From contig CAVQGN010000003.1 of the NCBI GenBank assembly GCA_963712055.1, positions 558,001 through 622,000 of the forward strand: a stretch of DNA of 64,000 nucleotides, written 5' to 3'. Position 1 is the first letter of the stretch. Each line of letters begins with the position of its first letter. The translations under genes and the position numbers were made by a program. The stretch comes from JAHBVL01 sp963712055. Its GTDB lineage: Bacteria > Chloroflexota > Chloroflexia > Thermomicrobiales > UBA6265. Shown here piece by piece: positions 7,264 to 15,745 of the stretch. The notes below the pieces were generated by a model. That model saw only the letters and a list, made by a program, of their open reading frames with translations, was not told where the DNA came from and did no database searches.

Positions 7264-9995
7264 CTGTTGCCAGGCCTGACCATACAGGTAGAGTTGCAGC
7301 GATTCCTGCGCTTTCTTTTTCCGGCCTTGCCCGATTTGAAATCGATGATCTCGGTCACGCCGTTTTCGTCTTCGACGATCAGATCGATCTTGCCGGTCAG
7401 TTTGTGCCGACCGAACTGGAACGCGATTGGGGTTTCGACGGCGATCGGACGACGTTTCGGTTCCCGGGTCTGCTCGAATTCATAGAAACGTCGCAACATT
7501 GCGAGCGACCGTTGCTCGAGTTGGGCTTGCTGCTGCGCAACCGCAAGACTGATTCCATCCCAGGCCTTTGATAATGCCGTCTTAATCTGCTGATCACCTG
7601 GAATCTCATCGGTTTCTTCCCACTCCCGGTTCAGCGATTCGAGAGCACGGTGGAGCACTGACCCGAAAACCAGGTTCTCTGATTCCTCGTCGGTATCGAT
7701 CTTGAGAACGCGTGAATAGAAATACTGCTTCGGGCAGGTGTCGTAACTCTCGAGACGGGAAAAGGAAAAAACAAGTGGTGTGTCGCCGTCATGCGGAGCG
7801 GGTTGGCGGCGATCTCGCATCGGCACCACGCCGGGAACCTTGCCGACCGCCCATTCGGCCAGCAGAAGATCCGCCAACGCGGACGCGCTTTCGGCCTGAT
7901 CAACGGTCGTTGCGAGCGATTCGCTCCGGCGCGTATGCAAGCGGGCGGCCAGATCGCGAACGCTGACCGCCGCTTCGTCGCCACCGCGACGGCCATCGAC
8001 GGCGGGAGACGGCTCACCCAAGGCTTCCGTGACAAAGAGTGACGGCGTCAGTGAGCGATTGCTGGCCTTCATCGGCACGGTCAGGAAGAGCGCGTTGCGG
8101 GCTCGCGTCATCGCGACATAGGCGAGGCGGCGTTCTTCTGCGAGATAGGCGTTCGCGAGCGTCGCTTCGTCAGAGGGGGTAAACCCGGCCCCCTCCTCTT
8201 TCCAGTCGATGATCAGATCGAGATCGAGTTCCCGGTCCCGGCGATACTGGCTCGGAAACACGCCGTCGGCCAGTCCAGCGACAAACACTACCGGCCATTC
8301 GAGGCCCTTGGCAGCATGAACGGTCGATATCTGAACCCCCTGCTGATCGTCGGACGGGAACTCCTGACGAGAATCCCAGGCCAGCACGAGTTGCTGGAGG
8401 AATTCCTCCGGCGTGGCATCTGCGCGTGCCATCGTTTCAGCGGTGCGGGACAAATCACCGAGAAACGAGGCGGTGTTCTGGTTGAGTCCGTCGTAGAGGT
8501 GCGCGGTCGCCCGGAGCGCTTCGTAAAAAAGATCGGTGAGCGTTTTTTCGCGAAACGACTGGAACTCCTTCACGAGCTCCCGCATCGCAAAGAGTGCGTT
8601 CCCGGCCAGAGGTGGCAGGCCTTCTGGCAAGTCCTGGGGAGTTTGGAGCAGTTCATGGCGCTGGTCCGGATCGGAGACCACGATTTCGATGCGGCGGAGG
8701 AGCGCGGGATCGATATCGCGCCGAATAGCCAACCGCGACACATCCTCCCAGCGAACCTCGCTGATGATGATCCGGAGCGCGGCGAGCAGATCCTGGACGA
8801 TCGGAAATTCGGCGCCGAGTGATCGACCCGTCCGATAGGGAATGCCGTTGAGGGCGAGCGCGCGCTGGATCGGCTCGGCGGACCTGATGACGCTTCTGAG
8901 CAAAATCGCGATGTCGGAAAACGCGAGCGCATCGTTTTCGTCGCGCAGCAGCAGGCGGATCCGGCGCGCAATCCATTCCGCTTCGTGTTCGTCACTGGCC
9001 AGAGCAACCACCTCGACACTCGCTGTGCGATCAGGGTCGTCAGCGCGGAGTTCGAAACGCTCTGCCGTGTCATCCCGACTGATCAAGCGGTTGGCGACAT
9101 CGAGAATTGGTTGCCCGGAACGATAGTTAGTGAGGAGTTGATAGGTGGCAGCGTTGGGATAAAGCGTCGGAAAGGTGCGGATGTACTCGGATTTCCCGCC
9201 CCGAAACGCATAAATCGCCTGATTTGGATCACCGACGATGCAGAGATTGTCGCTATCGTCCGGAGCCAGTGACCGTAGTAACTGGAACTGGACTTCGTTG
9301 ACATCCTGAAACTCGTCGACCAGCAGATGCTTGAAGCGGGCGCGCGTTTGGTCAAGCAGCCGAGGGTCGCTGCGCAGGTGTTTGACGACATCGAAGCCAA
9401 GATCGCTGAACCCCAGCGTCTGTTCCGACAGTCTGAGTTCTTCGCAGGCGGCGAACCCGCGGGCAAGATCGAGGAGTCGAGGGTCTTCCATTGCCGCGGC
9501 GAACTGGGCGATGTCTTCGCGTTCCAACAATTGATCCTTGGTCCGATCGATGAGCGTACCGAGGTCCTTGACGAGATTGTCGAGTCCGCGCTGACTACGA
9601 TAGAACCTCCAGTCGTCAGGATCGATCGACTGCACCGCTCGTTCGATCAGCAAGCGATGCCCGGCTTCATCGAGAAACAGCAGCGGGGGGTTGCCGCTGC
9701 GAGCGTTCCACTCTTTCAGGAGTTCCCGGCAAAGACCGTGAAAGGTGGTGATCCAGAGTCGTTTGTAACTGGCGTTCAGCCCATCGAGCACTCGCTGCTG
9801 CAGTTCCTGCGCGGCCTTGGAGGTAAAGGTGACGGCCAGAATCTGGTGGGCGGGCACGCCTGACCCGACGAGAAAGAGAAAGCGATCCGTCAGCGTCTGG
9901 GTTTTTCCGGTCCCGGCACCGGCCATGATCCGCAAAGGACCGGCGCTGTGCGTGATCGCTTGCTGTTGCTCAGGATTAGGTTCGAACCTGGTCAT
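7161..9995 (-). CDS. UvrD-like helicase with RecB-type Fe-S nuclease, AdnB/AddA-like (C-terminus frameshifted)
   Basis: The main body is a UvrD/PcrA helicase: NPEQQQAITH, Walker A AGAGTGKTQTLTDR, VTFTSKAAQELQQRV, DEFQDVNEVQ, VGDPNQAIYAFRGG, STVHAAKGLEWPVVFV and YVAMTRARNALFL. Residues from about 740 start a nuclease domain: SFSRLESYDTCPKQYFYSRV, GSVLHRALE, GKIDLIVED and IIDFKSGK. After that the frame is lost at an A5 run near 7316-7320 and the last 45 residues of this frame are not real; the true end is at 7003. The joined protein is about 997 residues. Together with the coupled gene downstream it forms a pair of helicase-nucleases like mycobacterial AdnAB. Such pairs resect double-strand breaks and feed RecA-type repair. 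It is the first gene of this two-gene operon. Confidence 0.88.
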   Translation of the reverse strand: MTRFEPNPEQQQAITHSAGPLRIMAGAGTGKTQTLTDRFLFLVGSGVPAHQILAVTFTSKAAQELQQRVLDGLNASYKRLWITTFHGLCRELLKEWNARSGNPPLLFLDEAGHRLLIERAVQSIDPDDWRFYRSQRGLDNLVKDLGTLIDRTKDQLLEREDIAQFAAAMEDPRLLDLARGFAACEELRLSEQTLGFSDLGFDVVKHLRSDPRLLDQTRARFKHLLVDEFQDVNEVQFQLLRSLAPDDSDNLCIVGDPNQAIYAFRGGKSEYIRTFPTLYPNAATYQLLTNYRSGQPILDVANRLISRDDTAERFELRADDPDRTASVEVVALASDEHEAEWIARRIRLLLRDENDALAFSDIAILLRSVIRSAEPIQRALALNGIPYRTGRSLGAEFPIVQDLLAALRIIISEVRWEDVSRLAIRRDIDPALLRRIEIVVSDPDQRHELLQTPQDLPEGLPPLAGNALFAMRELVKEFQSFREKTLTDLFYEALRATAHLYDGLNQNTASFLGDLSRTAETMARADATPEEFLQQLVLAWDSRQEFPSDDQQGVQISTVHAAKGLEWPVVFVAGLADGVFPSQYRRDRELDLDLIIDWKEEGAGFTPSDEATLANAYLAEERRLAYVAMTRARNALFLTVPMKASNRSLTPSLFVTEALGEPSPAVDGRRGGDEAAVSVRDLAARLHTRRSESLATTVDQAESASALADLLLAEWAVGKVPGVVPMRDRRQPAPHDGDTPLVFSFSRLESYDTCPKQYFYSRVLKIDTDEESENLVFGSVLHRALESLNREWEETDEIPGDQQIKTALSKAWDGISLAVAQQQAQLEQRSLAMLRRFYEFEQTREPKRRPIAVETPIAFQFGRHKLTGKIDLIVEDENGVTEIIDFKSGKAGKRKRRNRCNSTCMVRPGNRCRMDQCQTPRSISSNTTRTRDSSWVNPGQTRVR

Positions 9996-10055
9996 ATTGG
10001 CAGGATAACAGTTCGATCACGCGGATGTCGGGGTCGGACCGGGCTCACAAACGAA

Positions 10056-10085
10056 TGCCCCCATGCTCGTGAAAGCATGAGGGCA
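10056..10085. terminator. Hairpin between the helicase operon start and phyH end
   Basis: Arms TGCCC-C-CATGCT and AGCATG-A-GGGCA pair over 12 positions with one C-A mismatch and a 6-base loop. It lies just past the stop of the PhyH gene (minus strand), so it probably ends that transcript. There is no clear T-run. Confidence 0.45.
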
Positions 10086-10099
10086 GAAGATGCTATCGA

Positions 10100-11101
10100 T
10101 CAGGCACAGGCGGGGCTGTTGGGATCCCAGCGATTGAACTTGGGGATCTCGCCTTGCGAGAGCGCGCTACGCGCTTCCGCCCACATCTCGCTCCAGGCTT
10201 CAGGATCATGCAATTCGGTTTCGGGATGCGCTCTGCTGCGGGCGACGAATCCTGGAAAGTCTGGTCGGCCGGTTGGCTGCCCGATCGGGTTGTAGCGAAG
10301 ATCGAAACTAATGCGGACATGATCGCTCTGATTACTGAGTGAACAGTGGATTGTTTCCTTGGTCAGGAAAAGCGCAGAACCAACTCTTACCGGAACAGGC
10401 AGCACTGGGCGACCATCCACTATCCGCTGTTTGATGTGAACGCCAGCGACCAGGTGATCGGCCGGGCAATGGGGCACGAGACCTTCCTGGTGGCTGCGTG
10501 GCACGACCGCCAGACACCCGTTTTCTTCGGTCGCATCACGGAGCGGGAACCAGACGGTGATGATTTCGGTCTCGTCGGCTTCCTCTTTGACCACGCCTTG
10601 ATCCTGGTGCCATGGGGTGGCACCGATCTGCGCCCGAGCACTGACGTCGAGGTCTTTCGGCAGCCGGCTTTCGGGTGGTTTGATCCGGATGTGCTGAACC
10701 GGATTGGAATAGATTTCCGGACCGATCAGCGATTCGATAGCATCGAGCAAGCGAGGATGACGGAGCATCTCGAACACCGCTGGACCCGTCCACATCGGTG
10801 TATCGGCTTTGATGTTCGCTTGCGGCAATGAGAAATCGAAATACTGTGGATGAACCGTGCCGCTTTCTTCATAGATCTGAATCAGACGATCGGAAAACGG
10901 AAGATCAGCATAGGTGCTGCTGATCAGACCCTTGGCGAACAGGTCATGTGCGAGCCGATCGAGAACGTCTGCATACTCATCCAAAATCGGTCTGATATCG
11001 AGATCCGGGTCGAAGAGATCCTCGACCAGGAGATAGCCTTCCTCTCTGAACTGCTGGATCTGATCCGCGGTGAGACCTGCAGTTCTGGTTGCTTCTGCCA
11101 T
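10100..11101 (-). CDS. Phytanoyl-CoA dioxygenase (PhyH) family Fe(II)/2-oxoglutarate oxygenase
   Basis: About 333 residues. The facial triad of PhyH enzymes is visible: WHQDQG supplies the H-x-D pair and TIHCSLSNQSDHVRIS the distal His plus the Arg that binds 2-oxoglutarate. Other family marks are the opening QIQQFREEGYLLVEDLF and TVWFPLRDATEENGCLAVVPRSH. Such enzymes hydroxylate small organic substrates; the substrate cannot be told from sequence. The start at 11101 is chosen over the ATG at 11158 because it follows AAGGGTAAGG and because the longer version would overlap the preceding DinB gene. It lies 4 bases after the DinB stop, so the two are probably co-transcribed. Confidence 0.88.
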   Translation of the reverse strand: MAEATRTAGLTADQIQQFREEGYLLVEDLFDPDLDIRPILDEYADVLDRLAHDLFAKGLISSTYADLPFSDRLIQIYEESGTVHPQYFDFSLPQANIKADTPMWTGPAVFEMLRHPRLLDAIESLIGPEIYSNPVQHIRIKPPESRLPKDLDVSARAQIGATPWHQDQGVVKEEADETEIITVWFPLRDATEENGCLAVVPRSHQEGLVPHCPADHLVAGVHIKQRIVDGRPVLPVPVRVGSALFLTKETIHCSLSNQSDHVRISFDLRYNPIGQPTGRPDFPGFVARSRAHPETELHDPEAWSEMWAEARSALSQGEIPKFNRWDPNSPACA

Positions 11102-11105
11102 TGCC

Positions 11106-11579
11106 TTACCCTTCCGAATTCCGTAGCCGGACGATCTGCGCGATATGGTTGACGTCATGATTACACAAATGGGTAGTGATCTGAGTCAAGGTCACGGTGT
11201 CGAAACCGGCCACGGTGAATTCGTGCGACCACGCTTCAGCCGGAAGCGCTTCCAGACCAGCGATCCGCTCCTTGCGAAGGCGTTCGAACTCGTCCAACAC
11301 ATCCTCGAGGGCGCGATCCTGGTAGCCGCCTCTGGCGACCATCCCCATCTCATCGATCGGCGGCACCGGATCAGTACTGCCGGTGTTGATCTCGCGGATC
11401 CGGTCGAGCGCACGACGCTCAACGTCGACGAAATGGCCGACGATCTCAACCGGCGACCAGGGTTCACCGGCAAGCCGTCGACTGGCTTGCTCCGGAGTCA
11501 GATCAACGGTCACCTGCCGCAGGAGCACCGGCGTGTTGCTCAAGATTTCGATAAGTTCTGCTGAATCACCGAGTGGCAT
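11106..11579 (-). CDS. DinB/YfiT-like metalloenzyme-fold protein
   Basis: A 157-residue four-helix DinB-fold protein. PVEIVGHFVDVERRALDRI and the C-terminal LTQITTHLCNHDVNHIAQI carry the three histidines that bind a divalent metal in this family. DinB/YfiT proteins include thiol-dependent transferases (for mycothiol, bacillithiol) and many members of unknown substrate. The start at 11579 is preceded by a perfect AGGAGG with 8-base spacing; a longer in-frame reading to 11732 would run into the neighbouring gene in the wrong frame. It sits between the uncharacterised gene at 11591 and phyH, all in one direction with short gaps. Confidence 0.85.
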   Translation of the reverse strand: MPLGDSAELIEILSNTPVLLRQVTVDLTPEQASRRLAGEPWSPVEIVGHFVDVERRALDRIREINTGSTDPVPPIDEMGMVARGGYQDRALEDVLDEFERLRKERIAGLEALPAEAWSHEFTVAGFDTVTLTQITTHLCNHDVNHIAQIVRLRNSEG

Positions 11580-11590
11580 CGATTTACCTC

Positions 11591-12127
11591 CTAATCGAGA
11601 GAGAGTCCAATCGCATCGCGCAGTTCGGCGAGATAGGCCGCTTCGCCTTCCGCAACCTGCGTACCACCGATCCCGAGAAACCCTCCCGATTTCTCGGCCA
11701 GCGTAACCTGTTCGGCGACGGCATAGAGCCAATGCTTGAACTGGACGGCTTCTTCCAGGGTTCCGGTTGCCGTCACAATCTCCATTGATTGGCGAGCGAG
11801 ATCGATGGAGGATTCCTTCGCCCGGTAAGGGTTCCGTTCCTCGGCGACTTCATCGTTCTCGTCTGCTACCGGCGCGTCCCCAGCCTGATCGGTTTTCACC
11901 ATGGCTTGGTCTTCTTCATCCTGCATTTCGGCGGCCAAGAACTGGATCAGCGAATTCTCAGGAAACGCAAACGCCGCTTCTCGAGCAGCCGTCAAACCGG
12001 CGCGCATTTCGCGCATCAGCGTCACGGCGCCATCTTGCTGCGCATACGCCGCAGCCATGGCGACGGCGGTGGGGGTGCGATTGAGAATAGCGAGATCTTC
12101 GGGATCGTAGTCGGTCAGAGCGGTCAA
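11591..12127 (-). CDS. Uncharacterised protein, member of a three-paralogue family with C-terminal GGTQV motif
   Basis: 178 residues, mostly helical and Ala/Glu-rich, no signal peptide or membrane segment. The N-terminal TAVAMAAAYAQQDGAVTLMREM and the C-terminal GGFLGIGGTQVAEGEAAYLAEL match the proteins at 47815 and 48359 (48359 has GSFLGFGGTQVTASEADYVKSL). The start is TTG with AAGGAG 8 bases upstream. The middle (residues 75-110) is acidic and variable. The pattern of an N-terminal helix pair, a loop with acidic residues and a C-terminal helix pair recalls TerB-like or other helical metal-binding folds, but no known family can be named. It heads a run with DinB and PhyH genes. Function unknown. 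Confidence 0.75.
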   Translation of the reverse strand: MTALTDYDPEDLAILNRTPTAVAMAAAYAQQDGAVTLMREMRAGLTAAREAAFAFPENSLIQFLAAEMQDEEDQAMVKTDQAGDAPVADENDEVAEERNPYRAKESSIDLARQSMEIVTATGTLEEAVQFKHWLYAVAEQVTLAEKSGGFLGIGGTQVAEGEAAYLAELRDAIGLSLD

Positions 12128-12144
12128 CGGTGGTCTCCTTCTTC

Positions 12145-12166
12145 TATAGACTGGTTATAGACTGGC
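12145..12166. repeat. Tandem 11-base repeat upstream of the gene starting at 12127
   Basis: TATAGACTGGT is followed directly by TATAGACTGGC. The two units are one helical turn apart and lie 18-40 bases upstream of the TTG start at 12127, a position suited to an operator or promoter element. No known regulator site is recognised. Confidence 0.5.
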
Positions 12167-12320
12167 AAACAAGAAGCGGAAAAAACCGCCTATGGGCAAG
12201 TTTACGTCCCGCGTGTCAAGTCAACAGCCCTGTCGAATCAGCGATGCTCACTGGCATAGATCTTGCTACTATCGGTCAAGTGACTGGCTTTGTCTCGCAC
12301 TGGTGGAGGAGTAGTCGCAC

Positions 12321-12578
12321 ATGGGTATCATTTCCTGGCTCATCTTTGGCGCGCTGGTTGGCTGGATCGCCAGCAAGCTTGCGGGAACGGATAGTCAGCA
12401 AGGCGCCCTTCTGAACATCGTGCTCGGAATTGCCGGAGCCTTGATGGGAGGATTCGTTTACGGACTGTTGAGTGGTGATGACTTCACCATCGAGTGGAGT
12501 ATCGGCAGTTTACTGATCGCTCTCCTTGGTGGCGTCGCGGTCTCCTGGGGTTTCGCGTTTTTCACGCGCAAAGCCTGA
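12321..12578 (+). CDS. GlsB/YeaQ/YmgE family small membrane protein
   Basis: 85 residues with three hydrophobic helices and glycine-rich turns: MGIISWLIFGALVGWIASKL, VLGIAGALMGGFVYGLL and SLLIALLGGVAVSWGFAFF. This is the typical size and layout of the transglycosylase-associated (GlsB/YeaQ) family of inner-membrane proteins, often stress-induced. The G-A-L-V-G-W-I-A-S-K stretch is the family hallmark. ATG at 12321 follows GGAGGAG with a suitable gap. It is transcribed alone, divergent from the gene at 12127. Confidence 0.9.
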   Translation: MGIISWLIFGALVGWIASKLAGTDSQQGALLNIVLGIAGALMGGFVYGLLSGDDFTIEWSIGSLLIALLGGVAVSWGFAFFTRKA

Positions 12579-12740
12579 TTCGAGTCTCCTGCGCGGACCA
12601 GAGACGCTTGAAGTGGATCGCGGCCTAGCGTATCCTGACACATTGGCAAGCTGACACCCTGGTTACGGGTGTGGGATAGTGCGTGTTCGCTGTTCCAACT
12701 CACCATTCTGTCTACGACGAACCCAAGGCGAATCCGGCAT

Positions 12741-13712
12741 ATGCGTTCTCTTTTTCACCGCGGCGACAAATTCCAACCGCTCCCAGCTGATGATGAGCGC
12801 GGCGATCAACAGATCCCGGGTGACCTCTGGACGAAATGCACAAAATGCGAGGAACTGATCTATTCCCGCGAACTCGACAACAACCTGCGGGTCTGCCCGA
12901 AATGCGGTTACCACTTTCGCCTTCGCGCCCGACAGAGAATCGAGCAAATTCTCGATCAGGGCTCCTTCCTCGAATGGGACGCAGAAGTTGGGCCAACGGA
13001 TCCTCTCGAGTTTGTCGATGGTACGGGCTCCTATGCCGACAAACTCGAAAAAACCCAGAAGAAAAGCGGCGAAACCGAAGCGCTGATCACTGGGATCGGA
13101 ACGGTGGACGGCTTGCCGTTAGCTGTTGCCGTCTCCGACTTCGATTTTCTCGGCGCGAGTATGGGTTCTGTGTTCGGCGAGAAACTGACCCGGTCGATCG
13201 AACGCTGCGCGGAATCAGGAACGCCACTCCTGACCGTGAACGCATCAGGTGGCGCGCGCATGCATGAGGGACTGTTTTCCCTTATGCAAATGGCGAAAAC
13301 GGTGGCAGCGTTTTCCCGGATGGGTGAAGCGCGGGTACCGCATCTTTCACTTCTGGTCGATCCCTGCTATGGAGGTGTCACGGCCAGCTACGCAACGATT
13401 GCCGATATCATCATGGCCGAACCGGGAGCGCTGGTTGGGTTCGCGGGTCCACGCGTGATCGAACAGATCACCAAACAGAAACTTCCCGACGGGTTTCAGA
13501 CCGCTGAGTTTCTTCTCGACCACGGCATGATCGATCTGATCGTGGAGAGAACCGAATTTCGCAGGTTGCTTGTGGATCTTCTCCAACATTACGCTCGCGC
13601 CCATCAAGTCGACCGTGGTGAAAGCATCCCCTGGCAACCGGCTGCAAATGGTGATGGTCGAAACGGAAAAGCGAAACGGGAAACCGTGGCGGTTGGTCGG
13701 GAGCGTTCATGA
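12741..13712 (+). CDS. accD: Acetyl-CoA carboxylase carboxyltransferase subunit beta
   Basis: About 323 residues. The N-terminal zinc ribbon (WTKCTKCEELIYSREL...RVCPKCGYHFR) and the crotonase-like carboxyltransferase core (GTVDGLPLAVAVSDFDFLGASMG, NASGGARMHEGLFSLMQM, GFAGPRVIEQ) identify AccD. With AccA it transfers the carboxyl group from carboxybiotin to acetyl-CoA to make malonyl-CoA, the first step of fatty-acid synthesis. The start at 12741 gives the usual RSLFHR-type N-terminus; the upstream ATG at 12669 adds residues not seen in the family. It overlaps accA by 4 bases. Biotin carboxylase and carrier genes are not in this window. Confidence 0.96.
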   Translation: MRSLFHRGDKFQPLPADDERGDQQIPGDLWTKCTKCEELIYSRELDNNLRVCPKCGYHFRLRARQRIEQILDQGSFLEWDAEVGPTDPLEFVDGTGSYADKLEKTQKKSGETEALITGIGTVDGLPLAVAVSDFDFLGASMGSVFGEKLTRSIERCAESGTPLLTVNASGGARMHEGLFSLMQMAKTVAAFSRMGEARVPHLSLLVDPCYGGVTASYATIADIIMAEPGALVGFAGPRVIEQITKQKLPDGFQTAEFLLDHGMIDLIVERTEFRRLLVDLLQHYARAHQVDRGESIPWQPAANGDGRNGKAKRETVAVGRERS

Positions 13713-14617
13713 AACGCGTACTCCGCCGGGGTGAAGAAATCGAAGAAGGCGCAGACGCGTCTACCGATTCCGTGAAAGAAACTCCAATCGAGTTGACCGC
13801 CTGGGATCGAGTGAAACTCGCGCGCCATCCGAATCGACCACATACACTCGATTACATCAATGAACTGATGACTGGTTTCGTGGAAATGCACGGCGACCGA
13901 CGCTACGGTGACGACAAAGCGATCGTCGGCGGACTGGCTCGGTTTGGCGATCGCACAGTTGTGGTCATCGGGCACCAGAAGGGTCAGGACACTCGCGAAA
14001 ACATCCGCCGGAACTTTGGCATGGTGCGGCCCGAGGGCTATCGCAAAGCGGAACGACTAATGGAACATGCCGAGAAGTTCGGGATTCCGGTGGTGACCTT
14101 TATCGACACACCCGGCGCGGAACCAGGGATTGGTTCCGAGGAACGAGGCCAGGGAACGGCGATCGCCGAGAGCCTGCTCACGATGGCAAGTCTGAAAACA
14201 CCCATCGTCGCGGTCATCGTCGGAGAAGGCGGGTCTGGTGGCGCTTTGGCCATCGGTGTGGCCGACCGGATGGTCATGCTCGAAAACGCGGTCTACGCAG
14301 TCGCGTCCCCGGAAGCCTGCGCAGCGATTCTCTGGAAGGACTCGGCCAAAGCGCCGGAAGCGGCCGAAACGATGCGGATCACGGCCGGCGATCTCTTTGG
14401 ATTCGGCATCATCGACGAGATCGTTCCCGAGCTGCAACCAGCACACGAGGATCCCGTGACGGTGACGGTCGCCGTCGGCGAGGCGATCAACAAGAGCCTC
14501 GATGATCTGATGACGATCGTCGATCAACCCTCCGGTCTCGACCGCCTGATGGAACAACGCTACGAGCGCTTCCGCAAGATCGGCGAATGGACGGAGACCG
14601 CCCCGGTTTCCGGCTGA
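13709..14617 (+). CDS. accA: Acetyl-CoA carboxylase carboxyltransferase subunit alpha
   Basis: 302 residues. WDRVKLARHPNRPHTLDYI is the usual AccA opening; GDRRYGDDKAIVGGLARF, GHQKGQDT, NFGMVRPEGYRKAERLM, DTPGAEPGIGSEERGQGTAI and GEGGSGGALAIGVADRMVM are conserved oxyanion and CoA-site segments. It acts as a complex with AccD, encoded just upstream with an ATGA overlap. The first 25 residues (RRGEEIEEGADAS) are acidic and variable. No frameshift or missing motif is seen. Confidence 0.96.
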   Translation: MKRVLRRGEEIEEGADASTDSVKETPIELTAWDRVKLARHPNRPHTLDYINELMTGFVEMHGDRRYGDDKAIVGGLARFGDRTVVVIGHQKGQDTRENIRRNFGMVRPEGYRKAERLMEHAEKFGIPVVTFIDTPGAEPGIGSEERGQGTAIAESLLTMASLKTPIVAVIVGEGGSGGALAIGVADRMVMLENAVYAVASPEACAAILWKDSAKAPEAAETMRITAGDLFGFGIIDEIVPELQPAHEDPVTVTVAVGEAINKSLDDLMTIVDQPSGLDRLMEQRYERFRKIGEWTETAPVSG

Positions 14618-14659
14618 TTCTGGCCGCTCACGGCTTCGGCATCCCCGGTCTGGACGATC

Positions 14660-15649
14660 TCACCCGTCGGAAGGACTCGACAGGAGTTCGATCACTCGCC
14701 CGAACTGCTCGACCCCGTGGACATTTTCCGGATCGATTTGGACATGGAGTTCATCGACCCCTTCGTCGGCAAAGCGGCGGATGAAGGCGGCGATTTCGGC
14801 TTCGTCGCCTTGAAACGCGCCGGACAGCGCCCGCCGTTTGCGCACCGAGGTCATGCCGAAATGGTTCTGCCACCCCGGAAGATCGATCATCACACCGTTG
14901 GTCCGTTCGAGGGAAGCGGGGTCGCGGTTGTTGGCGAGGCAAGCATCATCGATCATTTGCCGAATCGGCGGGATGAGATCGGGAGCGTTGACCGAAGGGC
15001 AGTTCCAGATATCGGCATAGGTCGCGACCAGATCGAGCATCCGGGTCCCTTTGCGGACCAGACCCATCTCGTCACCGAGAGGCGTTCCGGCGATGGTGCC
15101 GATCATGATCGGAGGACCATTCCGGCTTGGACCCCGGGGTCTGAGTTCGCACTCCCGGGCCTGGTAGAACCGGCCCTCGAAATCGATCTCGCCGTGGTGG
15201 AGCAAGCCATGGATGATCTGGACCGCTTCGTCGAAACGACCGATCCGGTGGTCGAAGGGAAACCCGAAAGCGCGGTACTCAGGTTCGTGCCAACCTGCGC
15301 CAAGCGCGAGGATCAGGCGGCCATCGCTGATTTCGTCGACGGTGTCCGCCATCTTCGCGATCATCGCCGGATTGCGCCAAGCGGTGCAGAGGACATGCGG
15401 ACCAATCTTGATCCGGGTCGTTACTGCCGCGAGAGCGCTGATCAGCGACCAGGCTTCCCAGATCCCATAGGGCTCGACTCCGGGTGGTTCGTGAATGAGA
15501 TGGTCGGGAATCCAGGCAGAATCGAAACCCACGTCCTCGGCCGTGCGCACGAGATCGCGCATCGTGGCCCAGGAATGGATGTACTGGTCGGTTCGGTCCT
15601 CGATATCGGTGATGATGAGCCCGAGTTTGATCGGTTTTGGGTTTGCCAT
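14660..15649 (-). CDS. Luciferase-like (LLM class) F420- or FMN-dependent oxidoreductase
   Basis: 329 residues with the bacterial luciferase TIM-barrel pattern: IKLGLIITDIED, ATMRDLVRTAEDVGFDSAWIPDHL, SALAAVTTRIKIGPHVL, RLILALGAGWHEPEYRAFGFPF and RFDEAVQIIHGLL. These are typical of F420-dependent members (TIGR03560-like) that are common in Actinobacteria and Thermomicrobia. Substrate unknown. AGGGGA upstream of the ATG at 15649 supports the start. It is convergent with accA. Confidence 0.9.
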   Translation of the reverse strand: MANPKPIKLGLIITDIEDRTDQYIHSWATMRDLVRTAEDVGFDSAWIPDHLIHEPPGVEPYGIWEAWSLISALAAVTTRIKIGPHVLCTAWRNPAMIAKMADTVDEISDGRLILALGAGWHEPEYRAFGFPFDHRIGRFDEAVQIIHGLLHHGEIDFEGRFYQARECELRPRGPSRNGPPIMIGTIAGTPLGDEMGLVRKGTRMLDLVATYADIWNCPSVNAPDLIPPIRQMIDDACLANNRDPASLERTNGVMIDLPGWQNHFGMTSVRKRRALSGAFQGDEAEIAAFIRRFADEGVDELHVQIDPENVHGVEQFGRVIELLSSPSDG

Positions 15650-15745
15650 CGCGAGTTCCCCTGTGGCTGATTGATTCGACAGCGATAGCGTACGGGCAAT
15701 CGGTGAAGAATGGGGAACTCGCGATGGACAACGTTATCCCAGGCG

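Noticed and set aside
5900..7325. Programmed frameshifting in the two helicase genes
   Set aside because: No classic X-XXY-YYZ heptamer in the correct phase is present, and one of the sites is a simple A-run; single-base error or mutation is simpler.
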